Assembly: GCF_030553055.1 (NCBI RefSeq)
Contig: NZ_CP130713.1
Coordinates: forward strand, 3,906,001-3,970,000
Length of the DNA stretch: 64,000 bases
Direction of reading: 5' to 3'
Origin: Streptomyces sp. XD-27
Lineage (GTDB): Bacteria > Actinomycetota > Actinomycetes > Streptomycetales > Streptomycetaceae
Shown here one piece after another: positions 14,817 through 24,115 of this stretch. Every line of letters starts with the position of its first letter. Position 1 is the stretch's first letter. Under the pieces are notes generated by a model. It worked only from the letters and a program-made list of their open reading frames with translations, ran no database searches and had not been told where the DNA came from. The position numbers and the translations under genes were made by a program.

Positions 14817-15829
14817 AGCCCTTGCGCGTGCTGTTGACGGGGGCGACAGGATTCATCGGCTCGGCGGTGGCCCGGGAGCTGCTGGACCACCAGGCGGCGG
14901 GCCGGCATCTGTCCGTGCGCGCCCTCGCCCGGACGTTACCTCAAGGGGCGCGAGAGCAGGGCGCGGAGGGAGGATCGGGCATCGCGTGGACCACCGGGGA
15001 CCTGTCGGACCGCGCGTCCCTGCGCCAGGCGGTGGAAGGAGTCGACGTACTGATCCACCTGGCCTCGCGCATTTCCGGTAGCGAAGCGCAGTGCGAGGCG
15101 GTCAACGTGCACGGCACCGCGGCGCTGGTCGAGGAGGCCGTCGGCGCGGGTGTCGAGCGGATCGTCCAGCTGTCCACCGCCGCGGTCTACGGCGCGGGCC
15201 CGCACCGCGGTGTCGACGTCGGCGAGGTCGTGCCCGCCCCGGTCTCGCCGGCCAGCAGAACCCGGCTGGCCGGCGAGGCGCCCGCGCTGGCCGCGGGCGG
15301 GCACGTGCTCCGGCCCGGACTGGTCCTGGGCGCCGGGGACCGCTGGGTGGTGCCGGCGCTGTCCGAGCTGGTGGCGCGGGTCCCCGCGCGCTGGGACGGC
15401 GGGCGCGGACGGGTGTCGGTCGTGTACGTCGAGGATCTGGCCCGGTTGATCGCCGCCTTGGCGTGCGCGGCGGACGCGCCGCCGCCCGGGGTCTACCACG
15501 CGAGCCACCCGGTCCCCGTACGCACCGGCGACCTGTTGGACGAGTTGGCGGCGCTGGGCGTGCTGCCGCCGGTCACCGGGGACCTGCCCTGGGACGCCTG
15601 CCTGCGGCGGCTGCGGGAGGTTCCCGGCGCGGTGAGCGAGCGTCAGTTCTCGCTGCTGGCGCAGGACCACTGGTACCGCAGCGAGGAGGTCTGGCGGCTG
15701 TCCGGCTGCCCCGCGGGGCCCGGGCCGCTGGCCCGGCTCGGCGAGGCCGCCGCCTGGTACCGGGGCCACCTCGCGGAGCGGAGCGGCGCCGCCCCGGGCG
15801 CCGGATCGCGACCGCGGGACCGCGGGTGA
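14813..15829 (+). CDS. NAD-dependent epimerase/dehydratase-like protein, atypical active site
   Basis: Extended SDR fold, 338 residues. It has the Rossmann motif LLTGATGFIGSAVARELL at residues 6-23 and a STAAVYG strand. Where active members carry S-P-Y-x-x-x-K, this protein reads SPASRTRLAGE, so the catalytic Tyr is Ala and the Lys is Arg. The fold is retained but ordinary SDR chemistry is doubtful. The GTG start overlaps the receptor stop (GTGA), implying coupled translation. Its position within the butyrolactone locus suggests a role in signal tailoring or sensing, but this is inference. Confidence 0.85.
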   Translation: MKPLRVLLTGATGFIGSAVARELLDHQAAGRHLSVRALARTLPQGAREQGAEGGSGIAWTTGDLSDRASLRQAVEGVDVLIHLASRISGSEAQCEAVNVHGTAALVEEAVGAGVERIVQLSTAAVYGAGPHRGVDVGEVVPAPVSPASRTRLAGEAPALAAGGHVLRPGLVLGAGDRWVVPALSELVARVPARWDGGRGRVSVVYVEDLARLIAALACAADAPPPGVYHASHPVPVRTGDLLDELAALGVLPPVTGDLPWDACLRRLREVPGAVSERQFSLLAQDHWYRSEEVWRLSGCPAGPGPLARLGEAAAWYRGHLAERSGAAPGAGSRPRDRG

Positions 15830-15981
15830 GGGCGGCGGCTCCGGCGGTGCCGACTCCATGGCGCTCGCCCGCGCGGCCGCCCCGGCCCCGCCCCCGCCGC
15901 ACCTCGACGACCTGCCAAAGTGGGCCCGGACGCGGGTCGTCGGGGCTATGCGGCAGGCGTGGACGGGTACGTTCCCCCGTA

Positions 15982-15993
15982 CTGAATTCAGTG
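15982..15993. promoter_or_regulatory. 12-bp perfect palindrome in the promoter region of the second receptor-type gene
   Basis: ACTGAATTCAGT is a perfect palindrome about 110 bp before the TetR gene at 16103. It adjoins an inverted ACGGG...CCCGT pair (15964-15982). The 15830-16102 gap otherwise holds only a short CCTACCGATG direct repeat just before the start. Confidence 0.4.
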
Positions 15994-16102
15994 CTCGGTC
16001 CCGGCCGCCCGGAGGAACCGGCTTCGCGGCGGCCCCCACGGATCGGCCCCGTTTGCCTACCGAGCCTACCGATGCCTACCGATGCCTACCGAGGATGAGG
16101 CC

Positions 16103-16810
16103 GTGGTGAGACAGGTAAGAGCTGCGCAGACCCGGCACGCTCTGCTGATCGCGGCGGCCGGGGAGTTCGACCGCAACGGCTACGCCGGCACCTCCCTCGC
16201 GCGCGTCTGCAAGTCCGCCGGCGTGACGATGGGGGCGCTGACCTTCCACTTCCCCACCAAGGGCGAGCTGGCCGACGCGGTACGGGCGGAAGGCGACAGC
16301 GCCACCCAGTCGGCGCTGTGGCGGGTGGCCGCGATGCCCGGGCCGGGCCTCCAGTCGCTGGTCGACCTGACCCTGGAGCTGGCGCGCCTGCTGGACTCGG
16401 ACGTCACCGTGCGCGCGGCCGCACGGCTCGCGCAGGAGCGGCGGGACCCGGTCGAGAGCGGCCACTCGGCATGGGTCCCGATCCTGCGGAGCCTGCTGGC
16501 GCGGATGGCGGGGGAGGCCGGCACCGGGTCCGACCTGGAGGACGTCGAGCTGCTGATCACGTACCTGATGGCCGGTGCGGAGGCGTGCGTCCGGACCGGG
16601 GTCGCGGAAGGCAGCGTGGAGGAGCATCTCGGCCGCCTGTGGACGCTCCTGGCGTCCACCGGACTGCCCGGCGCCTTCGGGGAGTCCCGCCGCGTCCCGG
16701 CCGGCAGCCCCGGCCGGCAGCCCTCCGCTCGAGCACCGCAGGCCTCGGCCCGGACGCCGCAGGCCTCCGTTCGGGCTGCGAAGCCCTCCGTTCGAGCAGC
16801 GATCACGTAG
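16103..16810 (+). CDS. Second butyrolactone-receptor-family TetR regulator
   Basis: ScbR2-like protein. VVRQVRAAQTRHALLIAAAGEFDRNGYAGTSLARVCKSAGVTMGALTFHFPTKGELA aligns directly with the first receptor. The GTG at 16103 is chosen because it aligns with the MVRQ start of the first receptor and follows GAGGATGAGG; an ATG at 16082 lacks a ribosome site. Second copies in such loci are often pseudo-receptors that bind antibiotics rather than butyrolactones. The C-terminus again ends in a repetitive tail (SARAPQA, SARTPQA, SVRAAKP, SVRAA). It is followed by the IS701-like gene. Confidence 0.85.
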   Translation: MVRQVRAAQTRHALLIAAAGEFDRNGYAGTSLARVCKSAGVTMGALTFHFPTKGELADAVRAEGDSATQSALWRVAAMPGPGLQSLVDLTLELARLLDSDVTVRAAARLAQERRDPVESGHSAWVPILRSLLARMAGEAGTGSDLEDVELLITYLMAGAEACVRTGVAEGSVEEHLGRLWTLLASTGLPGAFGESRRVPAGSPGRQPSARAPQASARTPQASVRAAKPSVRAAIT

Positions 16811-16887
16811 GGCTCGGCGCCGGGGCGTCCGGCGCCTGGAATCGGGCGGAGGAGCAGCGGGGGAAGGAGGAGCGGGCACCCCGGTCG

Positions 16888-16916
16888 AAAACAAAGCGAT
16901 CGTTCTCTATTCTTTT
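16888..16916. promoter_or_regulatory. AT-rich imperfect dyad before the IS701-like gene
   Basis: AAAACAAAGCG and CGTTCTCTATT flank a central GATC with 7 of 11 matches. It is the only AT-rich stretch in this gap and resembles the AACAAA-type half-sites of butyrolactone-receptor operators. It is a weak candidate for a second ARE. Confidence 0.35.
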
Positions 16917-16964
16917 GATCGTGGCACCGAACACGGCGCCGAGACCAGCGGGAGGGGACTCGCG

Positions 16965-18272
16965 ATGACGACACAGCTGAGGGAACGGGCGACGGCGCGG
17001 ACTTCGGTCGCCGCCTTCGCCGAGGAGCTGTTCGGGCCGCTGCCCCGCACCGACCAGCGCCGATGGGCCCAGGTCTACGTGCAGGGCCTGCTCACCACAC
17101 CGGGCAAGAAGACGACGCGCCGGCTGGCGGCCTCCGTGTCCGACTCCCGCACGGCCTCGCAGGCGCTGCACCAGTTCGTCAACGCCAGCCCGTGGGAGTG
17201 GGCGCCGATCCGAGCCGAACTGGCCCGCTGGGTCGAGCAGCGCACCGAGCCGCGCGCCTGGACCATCGGACTGGCCGTGGTGCCCAAGCGCGGCGAGCAG
17301 TCCTGCGGGGTGCACCGCCGCTTCGTTCCCCAGGCCGGGCGCACCGTCAACTGCCAGGTCGGGATCGGGGCGTTCCTGTCGACGGACACCGAGGACGTGC
17401 CCGTCGACTGGCGCCTGCTGCTCCCCGACCGGTGGTACGACGACCCGCAGCTGCGACGGCAGGCCCGGATCCCGGACACGGCGCGCCGGATCCCGCCCGA
17501 GGCGCAGGCCCTCGACCTCATCGACAGCCTGGCCACGCGCGGGTCCCTCGCCAAGGTGCCGGTCGTGGCGGATCTGACCGGGTACGCGGACACGGCGGAG
17601 ATCGTCCGCGGGCTCGTCGCACGGCGGCGGCACTTCGTCGTCGCCCTGCCCGGCACGACGCCGGTCCTTCCCGAGCGGCGGCTGCCGGTCGGAGGGCGCG
17701 CGGACGGCCCTGCCGCGAACGGTCTCAGTGCGAACGGTCTCGGTGCGAACAGTCCTGTCGCGAACGGCCCCAGCGCGAGCGGCCCCGGTACGAACGGTCT
17801 CGGTACGAACGGCCCCGGCGCGGACAGCGCCGAATCGGCCGCCGCCGTCGCCCCGATACCCGTACAGCGGTTCCTCTCACCGCACCGCGGCCGGCCGGCG
17901 CGCACCGCCCTGGTGCGGGCGCGGGGCGGCCGGTCACGGGAGGTGAGCGTGCTGTCGGGGCTGGTACGGCTGCCCGGCGCCCGCCCGGGAGAGGTCCCCG
18001 ACCAGGCGCTCCGGGTCTTCGCCGAATGGGACCCGGTCGAGCGCGGCTTCGGCCGGATGTGGATCACCAACCTGGTCAACCGGCCCGTGGGCGACATTCT
18101 CGCGCTGGCCGATCTGCACAACGGCACCGCCGACACGGTGGAGCGTCTGGAGAGCGACTTCGGGCTCCGCGCTTTCGAGGGCCGGTCGTTTCCCGGCTGG
18201 CATCACCACATGACGCTGATCTCCGCCGCGTTCGCCTACAGCATCCTCACCGAGAACACGGACCGGCTCTAG
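16965..18272 (+). CDS. IS701-like transposase-derived protein, first catalytic Asp lost
   Basis: Protein of 435 residues with the IS701/DDE_5 layout: GKKTTRRLAASVSDSRTASQALHQFVNASPW, a central NCQVGIGAFLSTD core, VVADLTGYADTAE near residue 205, and FEGRSFPGWHHHM near residue 405. Active IS701 enzymes read (I/V)DDTxxPK around residue 100; here it is IGLAVVPK, so the first Asp pair is missing. A low-complexity Asn/Gly/Ala insertion (about residues 245-290) comes from short GCGAACGG-type repeats. ATG 16965 has GGGAGGGG upstream. No terminal inverted repeats or target duplications were found. It is likely a domesticated regulator tied to the butyrolactone locus. Confidence 0.8.
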   Translation: MTTQLRERATARTSVAAFAEELFGPLPRTDQRRWAQVYVQGLLTTPGKKTTRRLAASVSDSRTASQALHQFVNASPWEWAPIRAELARWVEQRTEPRAWTIGLAVVPKRGEQSCGVHRRFVPQAGRTVNCQVGIGAFLSTDTEDVPVDWRLLLPDRWYDDPQLRRQARIPDTARRIPPEAQALDLIDSLATRGSLAKVPVVADLTGYADTAEIVRGLVARRRHFVVALPGTTPVLPERRLPVGGRADGPAANGLSANGLGANSPVANGPSASGPGTNGLGTNGPGADSAESAAAVAPIPVQRFLSPHRGRPARTALVRARGGRSREVSVLSGLVRLPGARPGEVPDQALRVFAEWDPVERGFGRMWITNLVNRPVGDILALADLHNGTADTVERLESDFGLRAFEGRSFPGWHHHMTLISAAFAYSILTENTDRL

Positions 18273-18370
18273 CCGATGGCCTTCCGAAAACCCGGTCGTG
18301 GCCGGCCGGTGTGACTGACACGCCGGTGCGGACTGTCTCCGGCACAGGTTCATCAGCCATACTTCCCGCC

Positions 18371-18979
18371 GTGGAGCAGCGCATAGGTCCGACCATCCCG
18401 CCCGTACACGCCGCCGGGACCGATCCGGCGTATGTCCCCGGCATCACGCCCCCAGGGCCCGCCGGGGCGGCAGACGCCGCCCCGGAACAGGAAACCCCGG
18501 AACAGGAAGCCCCTGAGCTGGAGGCCCCCGAGCAGGAGCTCCCGGAGCAGGCACCGGAGAGCACGCCGGAGGACGCCGCCGCCGAGGACGCCGCCTCTGA
18601 CGACGCCGTCATCGCAGAGAAGGCCGAAGAGGGCAAGGCCGAAGAGGGCGCCGAAGAGACGTCGTCCGAGGAAGCGGAAGGAGAGGAAGGAGACGACGCC
18701 GACGGGCCCGTCTTCGAGATCTCCGACCACCGCGGGTCGGTCACCGCCGACCGCGCCGGCATCCGGTTCCGGCTCGACAGCGAGAAGGCCGAGTTCGGCT
18801 GGGGCGAGATCGGCGCGGTCGAGTTCGACACCTCGCGCTTCGGGCGCCGGTTCGCCGTCACCGTCTACACGACCGATCGGCGCGTGTACAACACCGACGT
18901 CGAGGCGTCGGCCAGGGGTCTGCTCAAGGAGTGGACGGCGGAACTCGACGCGGTCCTGGACGCCTACTTCGAGTCGTAG
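18371..18979 (+). CDS. Acidic-repeat protein with conserved C-terminal domain
   Basis: I know no function. Residues 1-110 are disordered, with Glu/Pro/Ala repeats (PEQETPEQEAPELEAPEQE). Residues 115-202 are a compact beta-rich domain (FEISDHRGSVTADRAGIRFRLDSEKAEFGWGEIGAVEFD) ending in an amphipathic helix (LLKEWTAELDAVLDAYFES); this resembles a PH-like fold. The GTG at 18371 has no ribosome site but follows CATACT by 8 bp, as in leaderless Streptomyces genes. The sequence is not secreted or membrane-bound. Confidence 0.7.
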   Translation: MEQRIGPTIPPVHAAGTDPAYVPGITPPGPAGAADAAPEQETPEQEAPELEAPEQELPEQAPESTPEDAAAEDAASDDAVIAEKAEEGKAEEGAEETSSEEAEGEEGDDADGPVFEISDHRGSVTADRAGIRFRLDSEKAEFGWGEIGAVEFDTSRFGRRFAVTVYTTDRRVYNTDVEASARGLLKEWTAELDAVLDAYFES

Positions 18980-19111
18980 TCGGGGGCTTCGAGCCGTCAC
19001 CGGGGGCTTCGCGTCGTAACGGGGACTTCACGTCGTAACGGGGACTTCGCGTCGTCACCGGGGCTCGACCCACCCGTCCCGCCGGGCACCCCGCGGATAG
19101 ATTGTCGATCC

Positions 19112-22100
19112 GTGGACCGACGCCCGCTCAAACTCATACTCGACGTCCTGCTCATGGTCGTCGGGGCGCTGCTCGGCATCGCGACGAACTACGCGACGAG
19201 CGAGGCGGACCACGTGCCGCTGCCCCTGCGGCTGCTGCGCGAGTGGTCCGTGCCCATGGTCGGCGTCGCCCTGCTGCTGCTCATCGGCGGGCAGGTCTGG
19301 CTGCACTGCCTCGACCGGCCGGTGCCGGTGCGCCGGGTGTGGGACGCGGCCCAGCCGCCGTACCCCGGGCTGGAGTCCTTCACGGAGGACGACGCGGCGG
19401 TCTTCTTCGGCCGGGACCGGGAGACCGCCGCGCTCGTCGCCCGGCTGCACCCCGCCGCCCCGGGCCGGGCGCAGCGGTTCGTGGCCGTGGTCGGCCCTTC
19501 GGGCAGCGGCAAGTCGTCGCTCGTACGCGCCGGACTGCTGCCGGCGCTGGCGCGGCGGCGGGGGCGGTGGGCGGTCGCGGAGCCGTTCGCGCCGGGCGTG
19601 GACCCGGTCCGCGCGCTGGAGCGGCGGTTGTCCCGACTCCCCGACACCCGGCCCGCGTTGCTGGTGGTCGACCAGCTGGAGGAGCTGTTCACGCTGTCCG
19701 GTCCCGAGGAACGGGGAGCGTTCCTGGCGGCCGTACGGGACAGCCTGCGCGCGGACCCGCAGCTGTGGGTCGTGGCGACGCTGCGCTCGGACTTCCTCAC
19801 CGAGTTCCTGGAGTCCGGCTTCGCCGAGCTGGTGCGCGAGCCGGCGGTGGTCGGCGCGCTGGGCCGGGAGGAGCTCCACGAGGTCATCGAGAAGCCCGCC
19901 GAACAGGCCGGGCTGGCCTTCGCGCCGGGCGTCGTGGCCCGCATGGTCGACGACTGCGGAGGCGGCGACGCCCTGCCGCTGCTCGCGTACACCCTCCAGG
20001 AGCTGTACCTGCGCGCCGGAGGGGCCGGCGGGACGGTGACCGAGGAGACCTACCGCGCCCTCGGCGGCGTCGCCGGGGCCCTGTCCGACCGGGCCGACCG
20101 GATCGCCGCCGAGCTCACGGACGCACCCGTGATCCCCGCGCTGCTGCATTTCGTCACCGTCGACCGCAACGAGCCCACCCGCCGCCGGGTGCACCGGGCC
20201 GACCTCACCCCGCAGGAGCGGGAGATCGTGGACGCCTTCGTCGCCGGACGGCTGCTGGCCAGCGACGACGGCGCCTTGGACGTGACCCATGAGGCGCTGT
20301 TCCGGCAGTGGGCGCCGCTGCGGCAGGCGGTCGTCGCCCGCGTCGAGGAGCTGCGCCGCCGCACCGAACTGGAACGCTGGGCGCAGGACTGGGAGCACGC
20401 GGGGCGGCTGGACGCGTACCTGCTCACCGGGGAGCGGTTGACCGTCGCCCGCCAGTGGATGGCCGAGTCCGCGCAGACGCTCGGCGCGGCGCCGCTGGTC
20501 GCGGAACTGGTGGACCGCTCGACGCGGGCGGACCGGGAGACGATGGCGCGTACGGCGGACGGGGTGGCGCTCCGGGTGCTCGAAAGGGCGGAGCGCGAAG
20601 CGGAGTTGGCGGTGCATGCCGCGCTCGCGGCCGTGGAGGAGTGCGGGGCGACACCGACGGCCGTGCAGGCGCTGCGGGTGGCGCTGGGTGCGTCGCAACT
20701 GCGGATGGTGCTGCGGGGCTTCGAGCGGGCCGTGACCGGGGTGGCGTGGTCGCCGGACGGGGGGCGGCTGGCGGCGTCGAGCGACGACGGGACGGTGCGG
20801 GTCTGGGGTCCCGCGCTCGACGCGGAGCCCGTCGTGCTCACCGGCGGGGGCGACTGGATCCTCGGCGTGGCCTGGTCCCCCGACGGGCGCAGGCTCGCCG
20901 CGGGGTCGAGGGACGCCACCCTGCGCGTCTGGGACGCCGCGACGTGGGCCGAACTCGCCGTCCTGCACCACGCGGAAGCGGTCGGCGATCGCCAAGAGGG
21001 CGTGGGCGGCGTGGCCTGGTCACCGGACGGCAGCCACCTGGCATCAGTGGGCGGCGACTGTGCCGTGCGGATCTGGGATGCCCGTACGTACGCGGAAGTC
21101 GCCACGCTGCGCGGGCACGAGCGCATGGTGTGGAGCGTGACGTGGTCCCCCGACGGGAAGCACGTGGCCAGCGCCGGCGAGGACCCCGCGGTACGGGTCT
21201 GGGACCCAGCCGCAGGAACCGTGCGCGTGCTCGCCGACCATCAGGGCAACGTCGAGTCCGTCCGCTGGTCACCGGACGGCTGCCTGCTGGCTGTGGCCTC
21301 CGGGGACCGTAAGGTCCGGGTCTGGAACACCGCCGACTGGACCGTCGAGCGAACGCTGGAGAGCCTGGACGTCCTCAACTGCCTGTCCTGGTCGCCGGAC
21401 GGCAAGCGCCTCGCCGCGGGCGACGAACAGCGTGCGGCTCGCGTGTGGAACGTTGAAACCGGCCTGGTCGAGACCTGGCTGGCCGGTCACACCGACACCC
21501 TGTACGGCATTTCCTGGTCGCCTCGCGGTAGCGAGGTCGCGACCGCGTCACGGGACCACACCGTGGTCGTCTGGAACGTGGACGCACGGAAGGACGCCCT
21601 GTACGGCCACACGGACTCCGTGTGGCAGGCCGCTTGGTCACCCGACGGCGAACGGATCGCGACCGCCTCCCAGGACGGCACGGTCCGGATATGGGACGCC
21701 ACCAGTGGCCACGCGCTATCCGAACTCCGCTTCCCCGCCGAGGCAGCCGACGCGGCCTGGTCACCTGACGGCCTCCGGCTGGCCGTCGCCCTGCGCGACG
21801 GTACGGCCGTCGTGCGGGAGCCCCACGGCGACACCCGTGCCCTCTCGCTGCACGGCCACGACGGGGAGCTCTCGGCTGTCGGCTGGTCGCCCGACGGCGC
21901 CCGGATCGTCACCGTCTCACGCGACGCCACCGCCAGGATCTGGGACACCACCACGGGCGCCTGCCTCACCGTCCTTCGCGGCCACGAAGACTGGGTCAGC
22001 GGAGCCTCCTGGTCACCCGGCGGCGATCTGCTCGCCACGTCCGGGACGGACGGAACGGTCAGGGTATGGGACCCGGCCGACGGCACACTGATACGGACCG

Positions 22101-22558
22101 TCCACGGTCACCGGGACTACGCCTGGAAAGTGGACTGGTCGCCGGACGGCCGCCGGATCGCCACCGCTTCCCGGGACCACACCGTCCGGCTTTGGGACCC
22201 GTTCAACGGCACTCAGCTCGCCGTCCTCACCGGCCACGAGGACCGGGTCCAGGGCGTCGCCTGGTCCCCCGACGGCACCCGCGTCGCCTCCGTCTCCCGC
22301 GACCGGACGGTCCGCCTCTGGGACCCGGGCACCGCCACCCAGGTCGCCGTACTCGGCACCCACACCGACTGGGCGAACGGCGTCTCCTGGGACCCGGACG
22401 GCACCCGCCTGGCCACAGCCTCCCGCGACCGCACCGTCCGCATCTGGGAGCTGGCCGAGGCCGACCTCGAAACCCTCCTCCGCCAGGCCCGATCCCGGGT
22501 CTTCCGCGACCTGACCGGGGAGGAACGGCGGGCGTTCCTGCTGCCGGAGGGGCGGTGA
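19112..22558 (+). CDS. STAND ATPase with 14 WD40 repeats
   Basis: Membrane-anchored signalling ATPase of 1148 residues. Two hydrophobic segments (about 8-27 and 46-66) precede the module PPYPGLESFTEDDAAVFFGRDRE that marks nSTAND1 domains. Walker A is GPSGSGKSSLVRAGLLPAL at about 128 and Walker B is LLVVDQLEELFTL. A helical region (450-530) links to 14 WD40 repeats with the consensus WSPDGxRLATASxDxTVRIW (about 540-1120), enough for two seven-bladed propellers. The GTG at 19112 has no ribosome site but lies 9 bp after TAGATT, suggesting a leaderless transcript. Such proteins act as oligomerising stress or defence switches in Streptomyces. No protease or other effector domain is fused. Confidence 0.9.
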   Translation: MDRRPLKLILDVLLMVVGALLGIATNYATSEADHVPLPLRLLREWSVPMVGVALLLLIGGQVWLHCLDRPVPVRRVWDAAQPPYPGLESFTEDDAAVFFGRDRETAALVARLHPAAPGRAQRFVAVVGPSGSGKSSLVRAGLLPALARRRGRWAVAEPFAPGVDPVRALERRLSRLPDTRPALLVVDQLEELFTLSGPEERGAFLAAVRDSLRADPQLWVVATLRSDFLTEFLESGFAELVREPAVVGALGREELHEVIEKPAEQAGLAFAPGVVARMVDDCGGGDALPLLAYTLQELYLRAGGAGGTVTEETYRALGGVAGALSDRADRIAAELTDAPVIPALLHFVTVDRNEPTRRRVHRADLTPQEREIVDAFVAGRLLASDDGALDVTHEALFRQWAPLRQAVVARVEELRRRTELERWAQDWEHAGRLDAYLLTGERLTVARQWMAESAQTLGAAPLVAELVDRSTRADRETMARTADGVALRVLERAEREAELAVHAALAAVEECGATPTAVQALRVALGASQLRMVLRGFERAVTGVAWSPDGGRLAASSDDGTVRVWGPALDAEPVVLTGGGDWILGVAWSPDGRRLAAGSRDATLRVWDAATWAELAVLHHAEAVGDRQEGVGGVAWSPDGSHLASVGGDCAVRIWDARTYAEVATLRGHERMVWSVTWSPDGKHVASAGEDPAVRVWDPAAGTVRVLADHQGNVESVRWSPDGCLLAVASGDRKVRVWNTADWTVERTLESLDVLNCLSWSPDGKRLAAGDEQRAARVWNVETGLVETWLAGHTDTLYGISWSPRGSEVATASRDHTVVVWNVDARKDALYGHTDSVWQAAWSPDGERIATASQDGTVRIWDATSGHALSELRFPAEAADAAWSPDGLRLAVALRDGTAVVREPHGDTRALSLHGHDGELSAVGWSPDGARIVTVSRDATARIWDTTTGACLTVLRGHEDWVSGASWSPGGDLLATSGTDGTVRVWDPADGTLIRTVHGHRDYAWKVDWSPDGRRIATASRDHTVRLWDPFNGTQLAVLTGHEDRVQGVAWSPDGTRVASVSRDRTVRLWDPGTATQVAVLGTHTDWANGVSWDPDGTRLATASRDRTVRIWELAEADLETLLRQARSRVFRDLTGEERRAFLLPEGR

Positions 22559-22639
22559 CGCCGACGATGCTGACCATCGTCGCGATCTGACCGTACCGCC
22601 AGACCACGTGCCCGGAGACACGGCACGGCCCGGCACACG

Positions 22640-24115
22640 TCAGGGCGTGCGCAGGTGCCGCACCAGTTGCTCGAACGCGGCCCAGGCCGCGCCTGACGTG
22701 CCGTCGCCGAGCGGGTAGTAGAGGCCGGGGCGGGCCGCGGGGCCCAGTTCGGTCGGCTGGGTGGGCAGCGGTGGTCGGCGGGCGTGGGTGGGGCCGATCT
22801 CGTGGACGTCCTCGGGGCCCAGGGCGAAGCCCACGGGCACCGCTGGTGGTTCGAAGTGCGCGGGCGCGGTCAGGTCCCGGCGGCCGGAGCGTACTTGGGC
22901 GAGCATCGAGACCAGGCGGTGTTCGCGTACGAGACGGTCGGCGAGGGCGGGGAGGTCCTCCAGGGGCGGATCCTCGTCCGGGGCGTAGCCGACGGCCAGG
23001 GTCGCGGTCTCCTCCACGCCGCCCGTGGTGCGCGAGACGGTCAGGGTGGCGATGGCGGGCCGGCACCGGGGGTCGCCGACGACGACCGTCCAGGTGGGGT
23101 CGGGCGCGCGGTCGCGGGCGACGTCGGTGAGCTGGCGGCGGGACCACGGGAGGGACGCGGGTTCGGCCGTGCCCCAGCCGGCGGGTGGCGCGCCGGTCAG
23201 CGTCCGGCACGCCTCCTCCAGCGCACCGGCGAGCACGAGCTGGTCGTCGGCCGGATGGCGGGTGTGGAGGGAGAGCAGGAGCTGGCGCTCGCCGGTGGTC
23301 GCGAACTCCTTGAAGCGCTCCGCCACCGGGTTGTCCTGGGCCTCTGAAGCCTCGTCACGGGCCGATGCCTCGTCAGGAGAGGACGCCGCGAGCGGAGAGG
23401 ACACCCTGTCCGGAGAGAACGCGCCATCGCGCCAGTGCAGTACGGCGCCCGTCAGCCCGTCGTAGTAACCGCCCTCCCCGTCCTGGACCACCCAGCGGGA
23501 CGGCGGCCTCATGAGCAGTGACCTGGTGGGCTGGGAGAGCCGGGCGTGCGCGGGGGTGACGATCTGCAGTCCGCGGTCGCCGGCGAGCGCTGCGCTCAGG
23601 GCGTCGGAGAGCCAGGTGGTCATGGCGATGACGGGCCGGTCCTGGATGACGACCGCGACCCGGTCGGTCAGCACGTCCACGGCGGGCTGCGCGGCGGCCG
23701 GGATGGGGGCCGCGGTGACGCCCGCCATGGCGACGGGGGCCCCGATGCCCGCCGCCGGTACCGCCTCCGGCGGCCAGACGGCGCCACCCAGCAGGTGGGC
23801 GAGGCGGCCGGCGAAGACCCCGGCGAGCTGTCCGGCCTCCTTGACGGCGGTGGAGGCGCGCGCCTCCATCCACCACACGGGGCCGTCCTGGGCAGGCGCG
23901 TCCGGGCCGAGCAGGCGGGCGGCCTCGCCCGGCACCCGTACCAGGATCGGGGCCTCGATCGACACCAGCGGCCGCCCGTGGTCGTCGCAGAGCTGGATGA
24001 CGGCGTCGTCGGCGGCGTGCTGTACGTGCAGGTCCGGTCCTCCGGCGAGCAGTCCGGCCAGGAGGGTCCAGGTGTCCGGCATCCGCTCGGTGAGGACGAT
24101 CACGTCCTTGGTCAT
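22640..24115 (-). CDS. DUF6177-family type VII secretion-associated protein
   Basis: Cytoplasmic protein of 491 residues that is regularly encoded beside eccC in Streptomyces type VII loci; its role is not established. It begins MTKDVIVLTERMPDTWTLLAGLLAGG. It contains PVIAMTTWLSDALSAALAGD in the middle and FALGPEDVHEIGPTHARRP near the end. Neither P-loop nor membrane helix is seen. Its ATG overlaps the TGA of eccC (ATGA), so expression is coupled to the secretion motor. A Ser/Asp/Glu-rich linker occurs at about 230-265. Confidence 0.8.
   Translation of the reverse strand: MTKDVIVLTERMPDTWTLLAGLLAGGPDLHVQHAADDAVIQLCDDHGRPLVSIEAPILVRVPGEAARLLGPDAPAQDGPVWWMEARASTAVKEAGQLAGVFAGRLAHLLGGAVWPPEAVPAAGIGAPVAMAGVTAAPIPAAAQPAVDVLTDRVAVVIQDRPVIAMTTWLSDALSAALAGDRGLQIVTPAHARLSQPTRSLLMRPPSRWVVQDGEGGYYDGLTGAVLHWRDGAFSPDRVSSPLAASSPDEASARDEASEAQDNPVAERFKEFATTGERQLLLSLHTRHPADDQLVLAGALEEACRTLTGAPPAGWGTAEPASLPWSRRQLTDVARDRAPDPTWTVVVGDPRCRPAIATLTVSRTTGGVEETATLAVGYAPDEDPPLEDLPALADRLVREHRLVSMLAQVRSGRRDLTAPAHFEPPAVPVGFALGPEDVHEIGPTHARRPPLPTQPTELGPAARPGLYYPLGDGTSGAAWAAFEQLVRHLRTP

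Noticed and set aside
16965..18272. Active insertion sequence
   Set aside because: No terminal inverted repeats or target duplication found near the ends, and the first catalytic acidic pair is missing.
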